Assembly (NCBI GenBank): GCA_905250125.1 | Contig: CAJNOL010000343.1 | Coordinates: 84,509 to 148,508 of the forward strand | Reading direction: 5' to 3' | Origin: Rotaria sordida | Taxonomy: Eukaryota; Rotifera; Eurotatoria; Philodinida; Philodinidae | Length of the DNA stretch: 64,000 bases | Part shown: positions 48,059 through 59,946 of the stretch, piece after piece | Layout: each line of letters begins with the position of its first letter | Position numbering within the stretch: the stretch's first letter is position 1 | Notes under the pieces: model-generated | What the model was told of the DNA's origin: nothing | Database searches by the model: none | What the model saw: the letters and a program-made list of their open reading frames with translations, nothing else | Program-made: the position numbers and the translations under genes

Positions 48059-49226
48059 ATGGCAACAGGAAAATCTCAAGGAGTTACGAGTTCAGTTAGT
48101 AGTTCCAATATACCAACTGGAAGAAATAAAGAAGATCTCCCTGCTCTCAAAAATAAAGTCGCCGAAGTATAAAAGTTCTTTATTTGAAATTTATTTTAAC
48201 TTGTGAATTTTTTTTTGTCCAATTAAGCTTGAACGTCAAGTTGCTGATTATAAAATAAAATTAGATGAATTACGTCGTGCTAAAGCTACAACTGTAGTCA
48301 AATTAGAAAAAGAATATGTTAATACAAGTATTCCTGGGTTTGTTATTATTTTAAATATTTATATTATTTATAATAATTAACTTTTTTATTCATAGAACAA
48401 ATCGTCCTGAAAAAACAAAATCATGTGAAAAATGTGAAGAACTCGAAAAAATGTTAGATAATGAAAGAAAATCAAATGCACAATTAAAACGATTAATTGA
48501 ACAAAAAGAAAATAGCAAACAACAATCATCATCAACAAATTCTGGTCCATGTACAAAATGTTCAGATTTGAAAAATTTATTAGATATTGAAAAACAAAAT
48601 AATCAACAATTAATTGAACAACTCAAACTCGAAAAACAACAAACACAACAAGAACGATATGCTAAAGAGGTTTTATTTAATTAATTATAGATTTTTATAT
48701 TTTCTTTTATTTATAAATATAGGTACTCGAACGAGCATTGGATGTTGCACATTCAGATTTAGTTGAAACGAAAAATTTATGCGAAGCATTACGTGTTGAA
48801 AATCAAGATTATCAAGTTTCTTCTTTAATATTATTTTTGTTTTTAAATAAATCTTTCGATTTTATAGAAAGCATTTGATACAATGAAAAAAGAACATACA
48901 GAAAAAATGGCTGATTTATGTAATCGGGAAGAAGAAGCAAAAAAACAAGTAAACTTACTTTTTATTTATTGGTTTTGTTTTTCTATACAAGATAAATAAA
49001 GGTTGCTACTTGGGAACAAATGTATCGAGAATGGATGGCAACTATGGAACGAAGAGTTAATAATTTACAAGTTACTAATGAAGGGCTTCAAGTATGTATT
49101 TAATGATAATAGAGAAATATAAAAAAAAAGAAAATAATTTAAAAAACTTTGTAGACATGGTTACATGATGATAATGAAATAAGTCCACATCGTCAAGGAG
49201 GTGGTGGTGGAAATAATCGTCGATAA
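48059..49226 (+). CDS. Coiled-coil protein with two CxxC motifs, function unknown
   Basis: Seven exons: 48059-48166, 48228-48337, 48396-48669, 48723-48815, 48868-48948, 49002-49091 and 49155-49226. All introns are 52-63 bases with GT-AG ends and agreeing phases, giving 275 residues. A Ser-rich N-terminus (1-30) precedes a long, Lys/Glu/Gln-rich coiled coil (about 30-250). Two CxxC pairs, SCEKCEEL (about 81-88) and PCTKCSDL (about 124-131), interrupt it, spaced as repeats. The C-terminus ends in GGGGGNNRR. It is probably a cytoplasmic scaffold or adaptor; I do not recognise a specific family. AATAAA follows at 49371-49376. Confidence 0.85.
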
Positions 49227-49370
49227 ATAAATTCTTCCTAATCTCGATAATAATAATGACTATTCGATATTTTTTTTAACAATGATGTGTGTTTTTATTT
49301 TCTCATATAACTAATCTCATTTATATATACGAGAATTATTTTCCGTCCATTTTTTGTGCCTTATTTTAAA

Positions 49371-49376
49371 AATAAA
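49371..49376 (+). promoter_or_regulatory. AATAAA polyadenylation signal
   Basis: It lies 145 bases after the coiled-coil stop and only 51 bases before the next start codon, so cleavage must occur almost at the next gene. Confidence 0.55.
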
Positions 49377-49427
49377 AGAAAATATTTTATTTGTAGATGT
49401 TATTTAATAAATAGAATATCTTCCATA

Positions 49428-52400
49428 ATGAGTAAGTTAATTTAATATTAAAAAATAAAAAAAAAAACTAAAATTTTTGTTAAAGTATCTTATCCATTAC
49501 GTGAATATATATCATCAAAAAAAGATGATGATTATCATCAATCTTCTTCTTCTTCTTCTTCCTTAAATTATTCATCAACTAAAACAAAAAATAATTTAAA
49601 TGTAAGTTTTTCTTTTTCTTTTTTTCATTTTATTTAATTAAAATAAAAATAATTTTTTAGAATAATTATTCTAATCGATTTATTTGTTTTATTCTTTCTC
49701 TTATTCTATTATTTATATTTTCAACATTATATTCATATTATTCATATATTGATCCAACTTGTTTTAATAATGAATGTACAGATTTTGTAGTTAGTTATAT
49801 ATTTCAAATTTTTCTTTTTTTTATTTATTTTTTCTTTTTAAATATTTCAAGTGTAAAGCTTATTCAGAAGGTTTAATCGGTGGTCAATTATGTCCCGATT
49901 TATGTACAACAAAAACTATTCAATTAGAAAATTGTTTAGGTGAACATAAACAGTTTGAATCAAGAGTAATATTATATATTTTAAATAAATAAATAAAATA
50001 TTCCTTTTTTAAATATTTTTCTAAATAGTTATTTGATAATAATGAAGGAAATCAAGTTATTCGTTGTTATTTAAAACATCCATTAAGTAAAACAAATCCA
50101 TCTGGAGATCTGAAAAAACATTTTTATTTTCCTGAAGATGAATCAACACTAGAAAAACTTTATATTGCACTTCAACAACATATTCAAGTATCATTTTCAA
50201 ATTTCTTTTTTTTTTTTTTTTCAAATCAAAATTTATATTCGAATATTTTCAATTTATAGAAAACAATTCAATTAGATAATCCAGATATTTTAATTGAAGA
50301 TTTACTTAAATTTGCTGATTTTAATAAAGATGATAAAGTAAATAAAAAAGAAAAAAAAAAGAAAATTTCATTTTTATTATTAATTAGATAAGTTTATCTG
50401 AAGCACGTAGTCTTTGGTCACTTGTACAAATAGATGAATTTTTTTATACAATATTATTATCAGATAAGGTTTATACACCAAAAATTCGTGGAACATGTGG
50501 ACATATATTTGCTATTGAAAAAGTTATTTATCACAATTTACCTTTTGATGATAAACAAGGTTTTTATTTATTGTTTAAATAATCTTAGTTTTATTAATGA
50601 AATATATTTATTTATATTCTTAGAATTATATCCATCATCAGAACGACCTAATTGGTTTCAAAGAGTACGATTAGCTATTGGAATAATTGAATTTTATAGT
50701 GATACATGGCATTATCAAGATACTGATCAACATTTATATTTATGTCAACCATTAATTAAAGCATTTGGTTATGATAAAGATTATGAAGCAAAAGTAAGTT
50801 TTAATTATTATTTCAAAATAAATTCAATTAATATTTGTTTTTTCGAATTATTTCAAATCATTGATCATAAAGATTTTTTTTCTATTATTAATATATTCAT
50901 TTGGTTAGTATAATTATTCATTATCTTAAATAAAAATTACTAATTCTTTGACAATCTTACTCTAACTTACATCATATCTAACATATTAATCAAGTTGTTT
51001 CAACTCATTTTATATAAATATACGAAACAACATTTTTCCCTAGCCACTATATACTTACAGGAAGAACAACTATTGTCTCTAAGATAAATTTGTGTACAGC
51101 CTCTTATGTGCAAATAAAGATTTTTGTCTATAAAGTGAACGCCAATCAAGAAAGAATAGAAAGTAGAAAAATAATAAAAATAACTGAAGAAGAATAAATG
51201 AATGAATAATTCCAAGATATAAATGTATGAACGACCGCTTTTAATTTGTATATAATTATTTGCAGGATCTTCTAAAATTCGTTAAATATTGGATGTTGTA
51301 TACCGAGTTTTGATTCTCTTTGGCTTTAATATGAAACCTCGTATCAATTGAGAAATCTCATTGTTTAAGTATAATTGGTGAAACAATACTAAAATACAGA
51401 TTGTGCTGAATTCATGATAGAAAAAAAAATAAAATTGGCATTATGTGATTGTGCTTTCAATGTGACTTATACGAGGACAAGTTTTTAATGATTAAAATGG
51501 ATAATGTCCTATTCTCACGTCTTTTAAACACTTATAAGAAAAAAAAAATATTTCGATACTCTTTTTCATTTGTCTATAATTAATGTAAATTAAATAATTG
51601 ATCATTTTTGGCGAAATATGCTTAGAAAATAATGGTATCATATATTTATGATCTATAGATACAATTATATAGTAGCAAATTGATAATTTTATTTTCCAGT
51701 TTTGAAGTTTTTGCAGATAATCTCTATGCAGATGATCAGTTGTTGTCATAATTCTCTTACACACAATAGTCATAAACCCATAGTTACAAGATCAATTTGT
51801 TATTCGGGTTCGGTACGTTTTTATCTCGAAATGAAATAAGAGTTGTCGAGAATTTTTTATGGATAGAAAGGATCATAGATTGAAGAGAGGATGGTTGCAT
51901 CTTTACAACTCTACAAGTGTTAACTAAAGAGATGGAGAAGTGAAGAACGAAATCAATCGTCACTGGCTACCTTCCAGAATAGACGATCTCTCATAAAACT
52001 ATCCCTGACTCAATTCTTTCCACTTCCCAAGGACATTTTCTGCTTATTTTCATTTCACTTTCTACTAGAGAAAAGAAGATCGTGTTTCAAGTCTGGTTTC
52101 TATCCAAAGTAATGACAAAGTTATAAAAAATTGTTATAAAATATTAAGAATTTTATCAGAAAGGGGAAGATTTTGAGTGCAGGGAAGTTCCATCTTCCTA
52201 ATCGAGAATCCTAGAGGAAATTATCTGATAGAAACAAAGAGTTGTTTACAAATTGAATAGAAACTATGTCAGATGAAAATTTGATTTGATAAATATCAGT
52301 GAAAATGATAGTTTGTGAGAATATTTAACTATTTCGAAAGATAAAATCGAAATAGATGATGATATATAATATCGTCTAGAGTGATAGTTTTCCTAGTTTT

Positions 52401-53122
52401 AAATAAAATAAGTAAAATTAGTTTAAAAATTCTGTGGATAATTTGATGTTTAACATAGGATGATTGATTTTGTTTTGCCTAAACAAATAAAACTAGTTAA
52501 TCAATTTTTTTTAATTTTGAATATAATTTGTCATTTTCAATAAATCGACTAGGAAAAAAAAATTTCTTTTTTTTTGTCAGTGTAAAATAATGATATAAGT
52601 AAAAGTTAAACAAAGATAAATGTTGAAAGATTTTTTTGTTTTTGAATTGATTTATTTAAATATAAAATTAAAATTTAGATGTTAAAATTAAATCATTTAA
52701 TATCATCAAAATCCATATTATCTCGTCTTCCAAATCGTTGTAAAGAAACTCGAGATTGTTTATATGATTCATATTGTTATGCATCATGTAATATATCAAC
52801 AAATAGTTGTCAAATGAAACAATTTAATAAAGATTCTTTAAATGAATTATGTTCATTAATATCATCATTAATTAGACCAGATGCTAATTCAACATTTATT
52901 GATGATTTAAATCGAATTATTGATGAATGTCAACAATTATTTAATGATAAAACAATTTATTCAAATAATAATATTGATTTAATATCATTACAAATTCGAG
53001 AAACACTTATTTTACAAAATTTAAAAAATCTTCTTTGGACAAATATTGAATATCAAATGAATAAAATAACAAAAAAATCAACGAAAAAGCCAACATCATT
53101 ATCTACTCATTCAGTTAAATAA
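49428..53122 (+). CDS. DIPK1/FAM69-type divergent protein kinase, ER membrane
   Basis: Nine exons: 49428-49431, 49486-49601, 49661-49786, 49852-49965, 50029-50187, 50260-50337, 50388-50559, 50624-50793 and 52679-53122; 460 residues. Order: cytosolic Ser-rich tail; signal anchor (about 46-68); Cys-rich N-lobe start (CKAYSEGLIGGQLCPDLC, 83-100); an EF-hand inserted in the kinase fold (DFNKDDKISLSE, 193-204, all calcium ligands present); TPKIRGTCGHIFAIEKV; and a C-terminal Cys-rich helical domain (RCKETRDCLYDSYCYASCN, then LRNLK-like ILQNLKNLLW). This is the FAM69 layout of type II ER/Golgi proteins. The catalytic-loop Asp appears to be Gln (LYLCQ) and the DFG-like Asp is not evident (KMLKLNHL), suggesting a pseudokinase. 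The 1885-base last intron and the four-base first exon (ATGA|GTAAGT) are the least certain parts. Confidence 0.8.
50794..52678 (+). other. Exceptionally long last intron of the DIPK1 gene
   Basis: GTAAGT donor and AAATTTAG acceptor bracket 1885 bases with no recognised gene. Other introns of this gene are 50-72 bases. I see no terminal inverted repeats in it, so the cause of the expansion is not visible. Confidence 0.6.
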
Positions 53123-54630
53123 TAATAAAAATTATTTTTATATTTATCATTCTTTTCTTTTCAATTATTTCTCTTTGTTTTATCTACAAATTAACCTGAA
53201 CTTTCATCTTTATTGTTTCATTTTTTTTTCTCTCAATGAAAATTATCATTTTCGAAAGATTACAATTATTTTATTCGACCTTAAATGCTAAACTTCATTT
53301 TCAAAATCGATCAATCTCAACAACAATAATAACATTCATCTTATTTTATGTATTCTACTTCCATATAAGAGTATCTCATAGTTCAAATACAAAAACCTTT
53401 CAGAAAAAGAAAATGAAAAGATTTTATTAAGGATCTATCGGTTGACTAGTAGCAAGAAAAAAACCTACAAACGTCTATTTATGAAATTAGTATTATTTTA
53501 GTAAGAAAGTAAACAATTTACATAGGAGAAAAACAAATTCAATATTTCATTTTGAAATCATCAACAATTATCTTTGAATAAAATTCTTTTATGAAAAAAC
53601 AAATTCCAATTGGAAATATTTTTTTTTTCCATACAAGAAAATCATTTATAACCTATAGGGCCTCATTTTTTCTCATTTACTATAAGACACCTCCTTTGAG
53701 TCACAACTAGTTCATTAGAAATAGAATTTTTTTGCTTATTTCTGAATACATGTTTATATTTTCCTTCTTAGATAAGATTGAACACCTATTAATTAATTTA
53801 GTGAAAAAGTTCAACATAGTGTCTCTACAAAGAAAAAGATGCCTTATGACACAGTCTTCACTTTACGGAATCGGTTAGACTCAACATTATTGTTGACTAC
53901 TCAATTCTCTATAAAATGAGATAAATTTTTTTAAATATAGAAAAGTTTTAAAATGTTTCATGTAACATAAAATAGCAAAAGTAAATTTGACACTTTATAG
54001 AGCAAATCTTGCTCAAGAAAGATAAACCTGTAAAATATATTTTCTTTTTTGAATTTTACAGGGCCTAATCGAAATACAAAATTGACCAAAAACAGTCTTC
54101 TTTACAAGCACTATATTAGAAGTTTTCAAACAATCTGATGACAGTTGTGCAATGTTAGTAGGCAAGAAGGTCCTCAATACCTCCTATTCAGCAAGAGCAA
54201 AAAAAGACTGATCCTAATAAATAATATCTGCCTCTAACCTATGAAAAGATAAGTTAACCTAGTAGAGTGAATAGGAACATTCAAAGATATTGGTTCAGTT
54301 TGTTATGTTTTGATGATTACGAAAGAGAAATTAAATTGATTTATAAAGAATTGATTATTTCTAAACTATAATTTGAGGATGAAATGTGAACGAGATAAAT
54401 ATATTCAACTCGATCTTTTATATATATATTTATGATATCCATCAATAATTATTTATTTTAATCGAAAAACATAAAATAAAAATGTTAAAATCTAAGATAA
54501 ATAAATTTATTCTAATAAAAGTTCGAATTGTCATTTCTCATCTATAAAATCTAATAATAATAATATTGAGTTAAAATAATTTCTAATAGAAATAATAAAA
54601 AGTTAAATTTTATTTGATTACTTTAGATAG
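53123..54630. other. AT-rich spacer, nothing recognised
   Basis: It contains the 3' end of the DIPK1 transcript and the promoter region of the SET-domain gene. A 64-codon frame at 53236-53430 is low complexity and unsupported. Confidence 0.5.
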
Positions 54631-55746
54631 ATGAATATTGATCAATTTCTAGATTGGTTTAATTCAAGAGGTGTTTGTACAGAAAATATAAATGTTTCTT
54701 ATAAAAAAGATATTGGTTTTGGTCTTTATTCTTCTAAATCATTAATTGAAAAAGATTCTCTCATTCTTTCAATACCTGAACATCTTTTTATTAAACCATC
54801 ATTTGAAAAAAGTGATTTAACAGGTTTTGAACATCTTATTATTTATTTATTAGAAGAAAAAACAAATCCATATGTTGAATTTCTTCGATCAATAAAATCT
54901 ATTCCAAAATGGCGTTTTTATCCAAATGATAAATATCCTCAACAATTAATCGATAAAATGAGTAAACATATTAATAAATATAATAAATCACGAAATAAAT
55001 TTTTAAATTATAATGATCAAGATTTTCAATGGGCTTATTATACAATAAATACACGATGTGTTCATTTCGATATGAATATTTCATCAAAGGATCAAGATGA
55101 TAATCTTTGCCTTATTCCATATTTAGGTTTATTAAATATTTAACTATTTTTAAAAAATTATTTTTTTTTTAAAATTTTTATCTTTTTAGATTTTGTTAAT
55201 CATTCAATTGAACCAAATACAATTTCAAAATATAATTCCTTAACTAATTCGTATGATATATATACAATAAAATCAATAAATTTAAATGAAGAAATAACAT
55301 TTATTTATAATCCTCATTCAAATGTTGATTTATTTATTGAATATGGTTTTATTCTATCAGTTAATCCATATAATCAATTAAACATCGAATATCAACTTGA
55401 ACAAATTCTTTCAAATAAACAAATTGAAATAATTAAATCATTTAATTATTGGAATTCATTAGATTTATATTCATCTAATAATGATATATCATGGACAATA
55501 ATTAAATCAATTGAATTAACTTATAATAATAATAATTGGTCACCATATTATCATCCATCATACAAAGATAAATATAAATTATATGATAAAATTTACTTTT
55601 TTTTAACAATTATTAAACAAAATATAGAAAAAGATTTTCAACAATGGATAACAAATCATTTTACTTTAGAGAAAAATATACTTTATAACGATTTTTTAAC
55701 AATTATTCATCATACATCTACTATTATCAACAATATATTTAACTAA
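54631..55746 (+). CDS. SET-domain protein, SETD4 / Rubisco-LSMT-like
   Basis: Exons 54631-55126 and 55190-55746, joined G|AT across a 63-base intron, encode 350 residues. The SET domain is split in the manner of the Rubisco LSMT/SETD3/SETD4/SETD6 group: N-terminal piece DIGFGLYSSKSLIEKDSLIL (about 28-47), an alpha-helical insert, then the catalytic end LCLIPYLDFVNHSIEPNT (Asn169-His170 in the SAM-binding NHS) and EEITFIYNPHSNVDLFIEYG containing the conserved Tyr. A helical substrate-binding domain follows. It is predicted to be an AdoMet-dependent protein lysine methyltransferase; the length fits SETD4-like proteins but the target cannot be deduced. Confidence 0.88.
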
Positions 55747-56880
55747 ATTATATCACTATATCAAAATTTATCATTTTCTCTCAACAGATTTTATTTTCTC
55801 AAAAACAAATTTTGTCACCAACAATCAGAATGAAGAAAATATAATTTTGTTCGTTGGAACTTTCCTTATTGATAATCGATAATATGTCATTCGATAGAAT
55901 CTGATTCCACCTCTATCAATAAATAACAAAACAACGAATGTCTTTTCCCAATGTCACCAAGATTTAAGATAGATAGAATCGAAAGCAAACTATAATTTAT
56001 TTCAACAGAACTATTCAGTTAGTCTAATAGAATTTAGGCTTAACAACTCTATCAAATTTCTATAAATAGTTAACTATCAAACAAATCAAAGGAGATCACC
56101 TCATTTCTAACCATATCAAATAGAATCGAAAGGTAACGCACAAAATTCACCACATTTATCTGCTTTTTTTTTGTTTTGTCGACTGAAAAAAAAACTTGTA
56201 TATCTATCGAATATCACTTTTCAACGTTTTCAATAATAATAATCATACTGATCATTTTCTATTCTAAACCGAATATTAAAACTAATAGAATATATCGATA
56301 CTCTTTTTCACGGTCTATCTATATTGAAAGAGAATACACAACTTTCCATCTAGATCAATAAACGTTATTATAAGGTGAGCGTGAAAACGTGCATCAATCT
56401 AGTCAATTTGTTCTCATACTAGCTTTACAATAGAAACCAACTTCAATCAGTATAGTTATTATTCGAAAGATCAAAACTAATAGACACAATAAAACTATTC
56501 AGTCCTTGAAAATTGTTTTATTCTATTCAAGAAAATAAAACTGATACAAATCTTGAATTTCTTTTGAATACATTATAACTCAATATAGTTTAAAGATAAG
56601 TATATATATATATTGACCTTTTGCAACAAGGCGAGTGTCTAGAAAAGTAAAGAAACCCTCGAGACAGTTAACGATAAAAATAAAGCGTCTATGTAACCAT
56701 GAAAAATAATCTTTTACTTTCATCACCAACATGTTGTTTTTTTTTTGTTGCTTCACATACGTCGATTGATGCACAAAGAAATGACGCTGCCTTTTCTTTT
56801 CTTCGTCTATGATGGATATTTCTTCCTTTTTCGATTTATTCATCTTAAAATTTGTTGTAGATACAAAAAAAAAAACAAAA
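55747..56880. other. Spacer upstream of PRDX6
   Basis: AT-rich with no supported gene. A TTTGTTGTAG motif ends at 56860, 20 bases before the PRDX6 start, and could be a splice or spliced-leader acceptor. Confidence 0.5.
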
Positions 56881-57823
56881 ATGTCGTTGAAAATTGGAGA
56901 TGAATTTCCAAATTTTAAATTAAAGACAACAATTGGTGATATTCAATTATATGATTGGCTTGGTGACAAGTTAGTAACTTTCGAATTATTAAAAAATGAA
57001 TTTCTCAGATAAAATATTTTAGATGGGGAATTTTATTTTCTCATCCAGCTGATTATACACCTGTTTGTACAACTGAATTATCACGTGCTGCTAAATTAGC
57101 ACCAGATTTTGCTAAAAGAAATACAAAATTAATTGGTTTATCATGTGATAGTGTTGAAAATCATCAGGGTTGGATAAAAGTATGATTTTATTCTATCAAT
57201 GATTAATTTTTATTTTATTTAATATAAAAGGATCTTCAAGCTTATGATAATAAAGATAAAGGTTCAGGAGAATTTCCATTTCCAATAATTGATGATAATG
57301 ATAGAAAATTAGCAAATCAACTTGGTATGATTGATCCAGCTGAATTTGATAAAAAAGGTTTACCACTTACTGCTCGAGCTGTATGTTTTCATTTTTATTT
57401 CAAATAAATAAATCTATAATTAATTATATTTATAGGTTTTTTTTATTGGTCCTGATAAAAAAGTAAAAGCAAGTCTTCTTTATCCAGCAACAACTGGAAG
57501 AAATTTTGAGTTTGTTTTTTATTTTATTTAACATATTATTATTATCATTTTTTTTTTTTTATTTAGTGAAATTCTTCGTTTACTTGATTCACTTCAACTT
57601 TCGGCTAAATTACCAATTGCAACACCTGTCGATTGGAAGGTAAATTGATATTTGTTCGAAAAATATTTTATTCTAATTTATAATAACATAAAAGGTTGGA
57701 GAAAAAGTAATGGTTCCACCTAATGTTAAAGATGAAGATGTTGCAAAACATTTTCCACAAGGTGTTGAAGTTCGACGTGATCTTCCAAGTGGAAAAGGTT
57801 ATATTCGTATGGCACAAGTTTAA
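56881..57823 (+). CDS. PRDX6: 1-Cys peroxiredoxin (peroxiredoxin 6)
   Basis: Six exons: 56881-56969, 57023-57179, 57231-57380, 57436-57509, 57567-57639 and 57695-57823, giving 223 residues against 224 in human PRDX6. It reduces hydrogen peroxide, short hydroperoxides and phospholipid hydroperoxides using one catalytic cysteine. The active site is intact: His37, Thr42 and the peroxidatic Cys45 in [14 protein letters not shown], with Arg in LTARAV. The C-terminal signature [14 protein letters not shown]...ATPVDWK...LPSGKGYIR is that of 1-Cys Prx. In human PRDX6 the phospholipase A2 serine sits in GDSWG; here the sequence is GDKWG (Lys30), so that second activity is probably absent. AATAAA lies at 57879-57884. 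Confidence 0.96.
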
Positions 57824-57878
57824 ATATCGAATGAAAATATTTTCTCTTTTTTTATTAAACAAGAAATTTTTCGTTGAT

Positions 57879-57884
57879 AATAAA
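57879..57884 (+). promoter_or_regulatory. AATAAA polyadenylation signal of PRDX6
   Basis: It is located 56 bases after the stop codon in an otherwise AT-rich trailer. Confidence 0.6.
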
Positions 57885-57941
57885 CACATTTAATGACTGT
57901 CACGATCTGCTCCCGCCTTTATTAAAAATTAAAATTCAAAG

Positions 57942-58212
57942 GCGAGGCTAGATGAACAGTTTTTTTTTGTGCCTTTATAACAAAATTGATAGAAGATATT
58001 CAAAAAAAGCAATTAGACTGTTTGCACAACCCAGCGGAATTTTTTTAAATTGAATCACGGCGCGAGGTGTGTGAACAGTGTATTCGCAATTTTCATATAT
58101 ATATATATATATTTTTTTTTTTATTTAAATTATATTTAAATCTCATCGGAGGGAACTGATCGACAAGCTTCGCCATATAATTTATCGTTGAAGCGAGGCA
58201 AGACGAACAGTG
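57942..58212 (+). repeat. Three spaced GCGAGG...GAACAGT motifs
   Basis: GCGAGGCTAGATGAACAGT (57942), GCGAGGTGTGTGAACAGTG (58062) and GCGAGGCAAGACGAACAGTG (58193) recur at 120 and 131 bases. The DNA between copies is not obviously repeated. They may be ends of small nested elements (reverse complement CACTGTTCGTCTTGCCTCGC) or a diverged satellite. Confidence 0.6.
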
Positions 58213-58502
58213 ACTTCCCTATGAGAAATCTAATATCTACTTACTCGACTATAGGATAGAGATTCAATTGTATAACTATTTCATTGAGATACACATCAAT
58301 TTATATAAGAATAATCAAACAATGGATAGAATCATTGGTTCATATCAACCTCTTTGTCATTTATTGGTTGAGATTAATAAATGACCCTTGGCCCGGTCAC
58401 CTTCTCTCTTTGTTTTATTCTTCTTTTACCAAGGATATTCATTCTACAACAATATTCAATGACCGGTCGCGACCGACGTGCAAAAAGAAAAAGAAAACAA
58501 TA

Positions 58503-58506
<4 letters not shown>

Positions 58507-58539
<33 letters not shown>
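58507..58539 (+). repeat. (GA)n microsatellite
   Basis: An uninterrupted run of about sixteen AG/GA dinucleotides, giving an Arg-Glu run in one frame that is not a real protein. Confidence 0.9.
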
Positions 58540-58542
<3 letters not shown>

Positions 58543-59063
58543 GAATATTCTTCTCACGGCAAATATTCATTTTTTTCCTCTTAAAACCAGTTTTTATTCA
58601 AGATTTTATAATATTAAACAAAAAAAAAAAAATCTTTGAAAATAAAGAAGTTTTTATATAAATGAATGTATGATGAGAATATGAAAAGTTATTTTTATAT
58701 ATTTGATCGATTGAAGATAGAATTAAGACTAAACAAGAAAAAATTTTGGTTAAGATAAAAAGTAATATCAAGCAAATAAGAGATTCATAAAACGTCACTA
58801 TATTTGATCGAGTATTAAACCAAATCGAAATCATTATGATAAAACCAAAAAAAAAGAATAGTCGAAATTAAAGCAAATGCAAATCGAATAGTAAATTATG
58901 ATTCATTCTTTGGTAAGATATTAGTCAATACTTCGTTTACATATTAGAAATTTGTTTTTTTTTCGATTTTATTCGATACATTCATCGGAATTCTTCAACA
59001 TCTGAATATTATTCTATTTTTTAGTTTTTCCTCAAGGATCCTCTCCGAATAAGGTCACCTATT

Positions 59064-59946
59064 TACAATTGAGAAATAAAGTATACACTTTTCTAGCGGA
59101 ATTCGAGCCATGTCGAATGGTATATAGTAACTCTGATCGTTGGTATTAGTCGAAAGTGTTTAGAATAATTTTATCTTATATAGAATTTTCTAGATTTTTT
59201 TATGGTCTACAAGCTGATATATTTAATATCTCTGATAATTCTATCTTTTATAGGGAAAAATTGTTATTTGTCAATGTTTTACCGTCATTTTTGACAAATG
59301 ATAGGTTCCCTTTATTCAATGGTGTCGATCATCAAAGAAGTAACCAAACAGGAAACTTTATCAGAAATTGTCTACGTTCTAGTGTTAGAAAAACATACTG
59401 TTTGAAAGTTTTCGAAAATTTTTCCATGAATTTTAATTTTTTAAGATTATATTTCAAGATATTGACTATGAAAAGTCAGTTCTGCGAGAAAATAAAGATG
59501 ATATTTTCAATCAACATAAAACACTCGATCGAATAGCTTAGATTTTAACTAAAGATTTTTTTTCACGAATATTTAGCCTGTACTCCCCTTCAGTCATTTT
59601 TTTCCCAATTTCGCTCCGTGGTCTCTCAAGGGATCAATTTTGGTGGAAAAAATCTTTAGTGGAAATTTAAGCTATTCGATGCGGTTTTATTATGGTGATT
59701 GGTAATATCATCTTTATTTTCTAGAAGAACCGACTTTTCATAGTCAATATGTCGAAAAAGTGTGTCAAAAGATAAAAATTCATGGAAAAATTTGTTAAGA
59801 TTTGTCAATGCAAGGCAATTTTAGGTATGTTTTGTAGTGGTGTATGGTGGACTATTTTTGATAAAGTTTCATGTTTGGTCATTTCGTCAGCATTCGATGT
59901 GGCTCAACTTGCGGTAGAAAGGTGTATAGTTGGTTTCTCAATTCTA
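59064..59946. mobile_element. Palindromic TA-flanked element, 883 bases
   Basis: TA at 59064-59065 is followed by CAATTGAGAAATAAAGTATA; the complement of the right end, inside TA at 59945-59946, reads GAATTGAGAAACCAACTATA. The inner arms match well, for example GACTATGAAAAGTC-type sequence near 59464 and its mirror near 59740. An AAAGATTTTTTT block flanks a central loop of about 75 bases near 59600. The 126-codon frame on its left arm is not a gene. Confidence 0.75.

Noticed and set aside
51492-51773. 93-codon minus-strand frame inside the long DIPK1 intron
   Set aside because: There is no recognisable domain, the composition is AT-biased and no continuing exon is present.
58284-58661. 125-codon frame including an Arg-Glu run
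   Set aside because: It is produced by the GA microsatellite and has no homology.
59156-59536. 126-codon frame
   Set aside because: It lies entirely within one arm of a palindromic element, and the mirrored arm does not preserve it.
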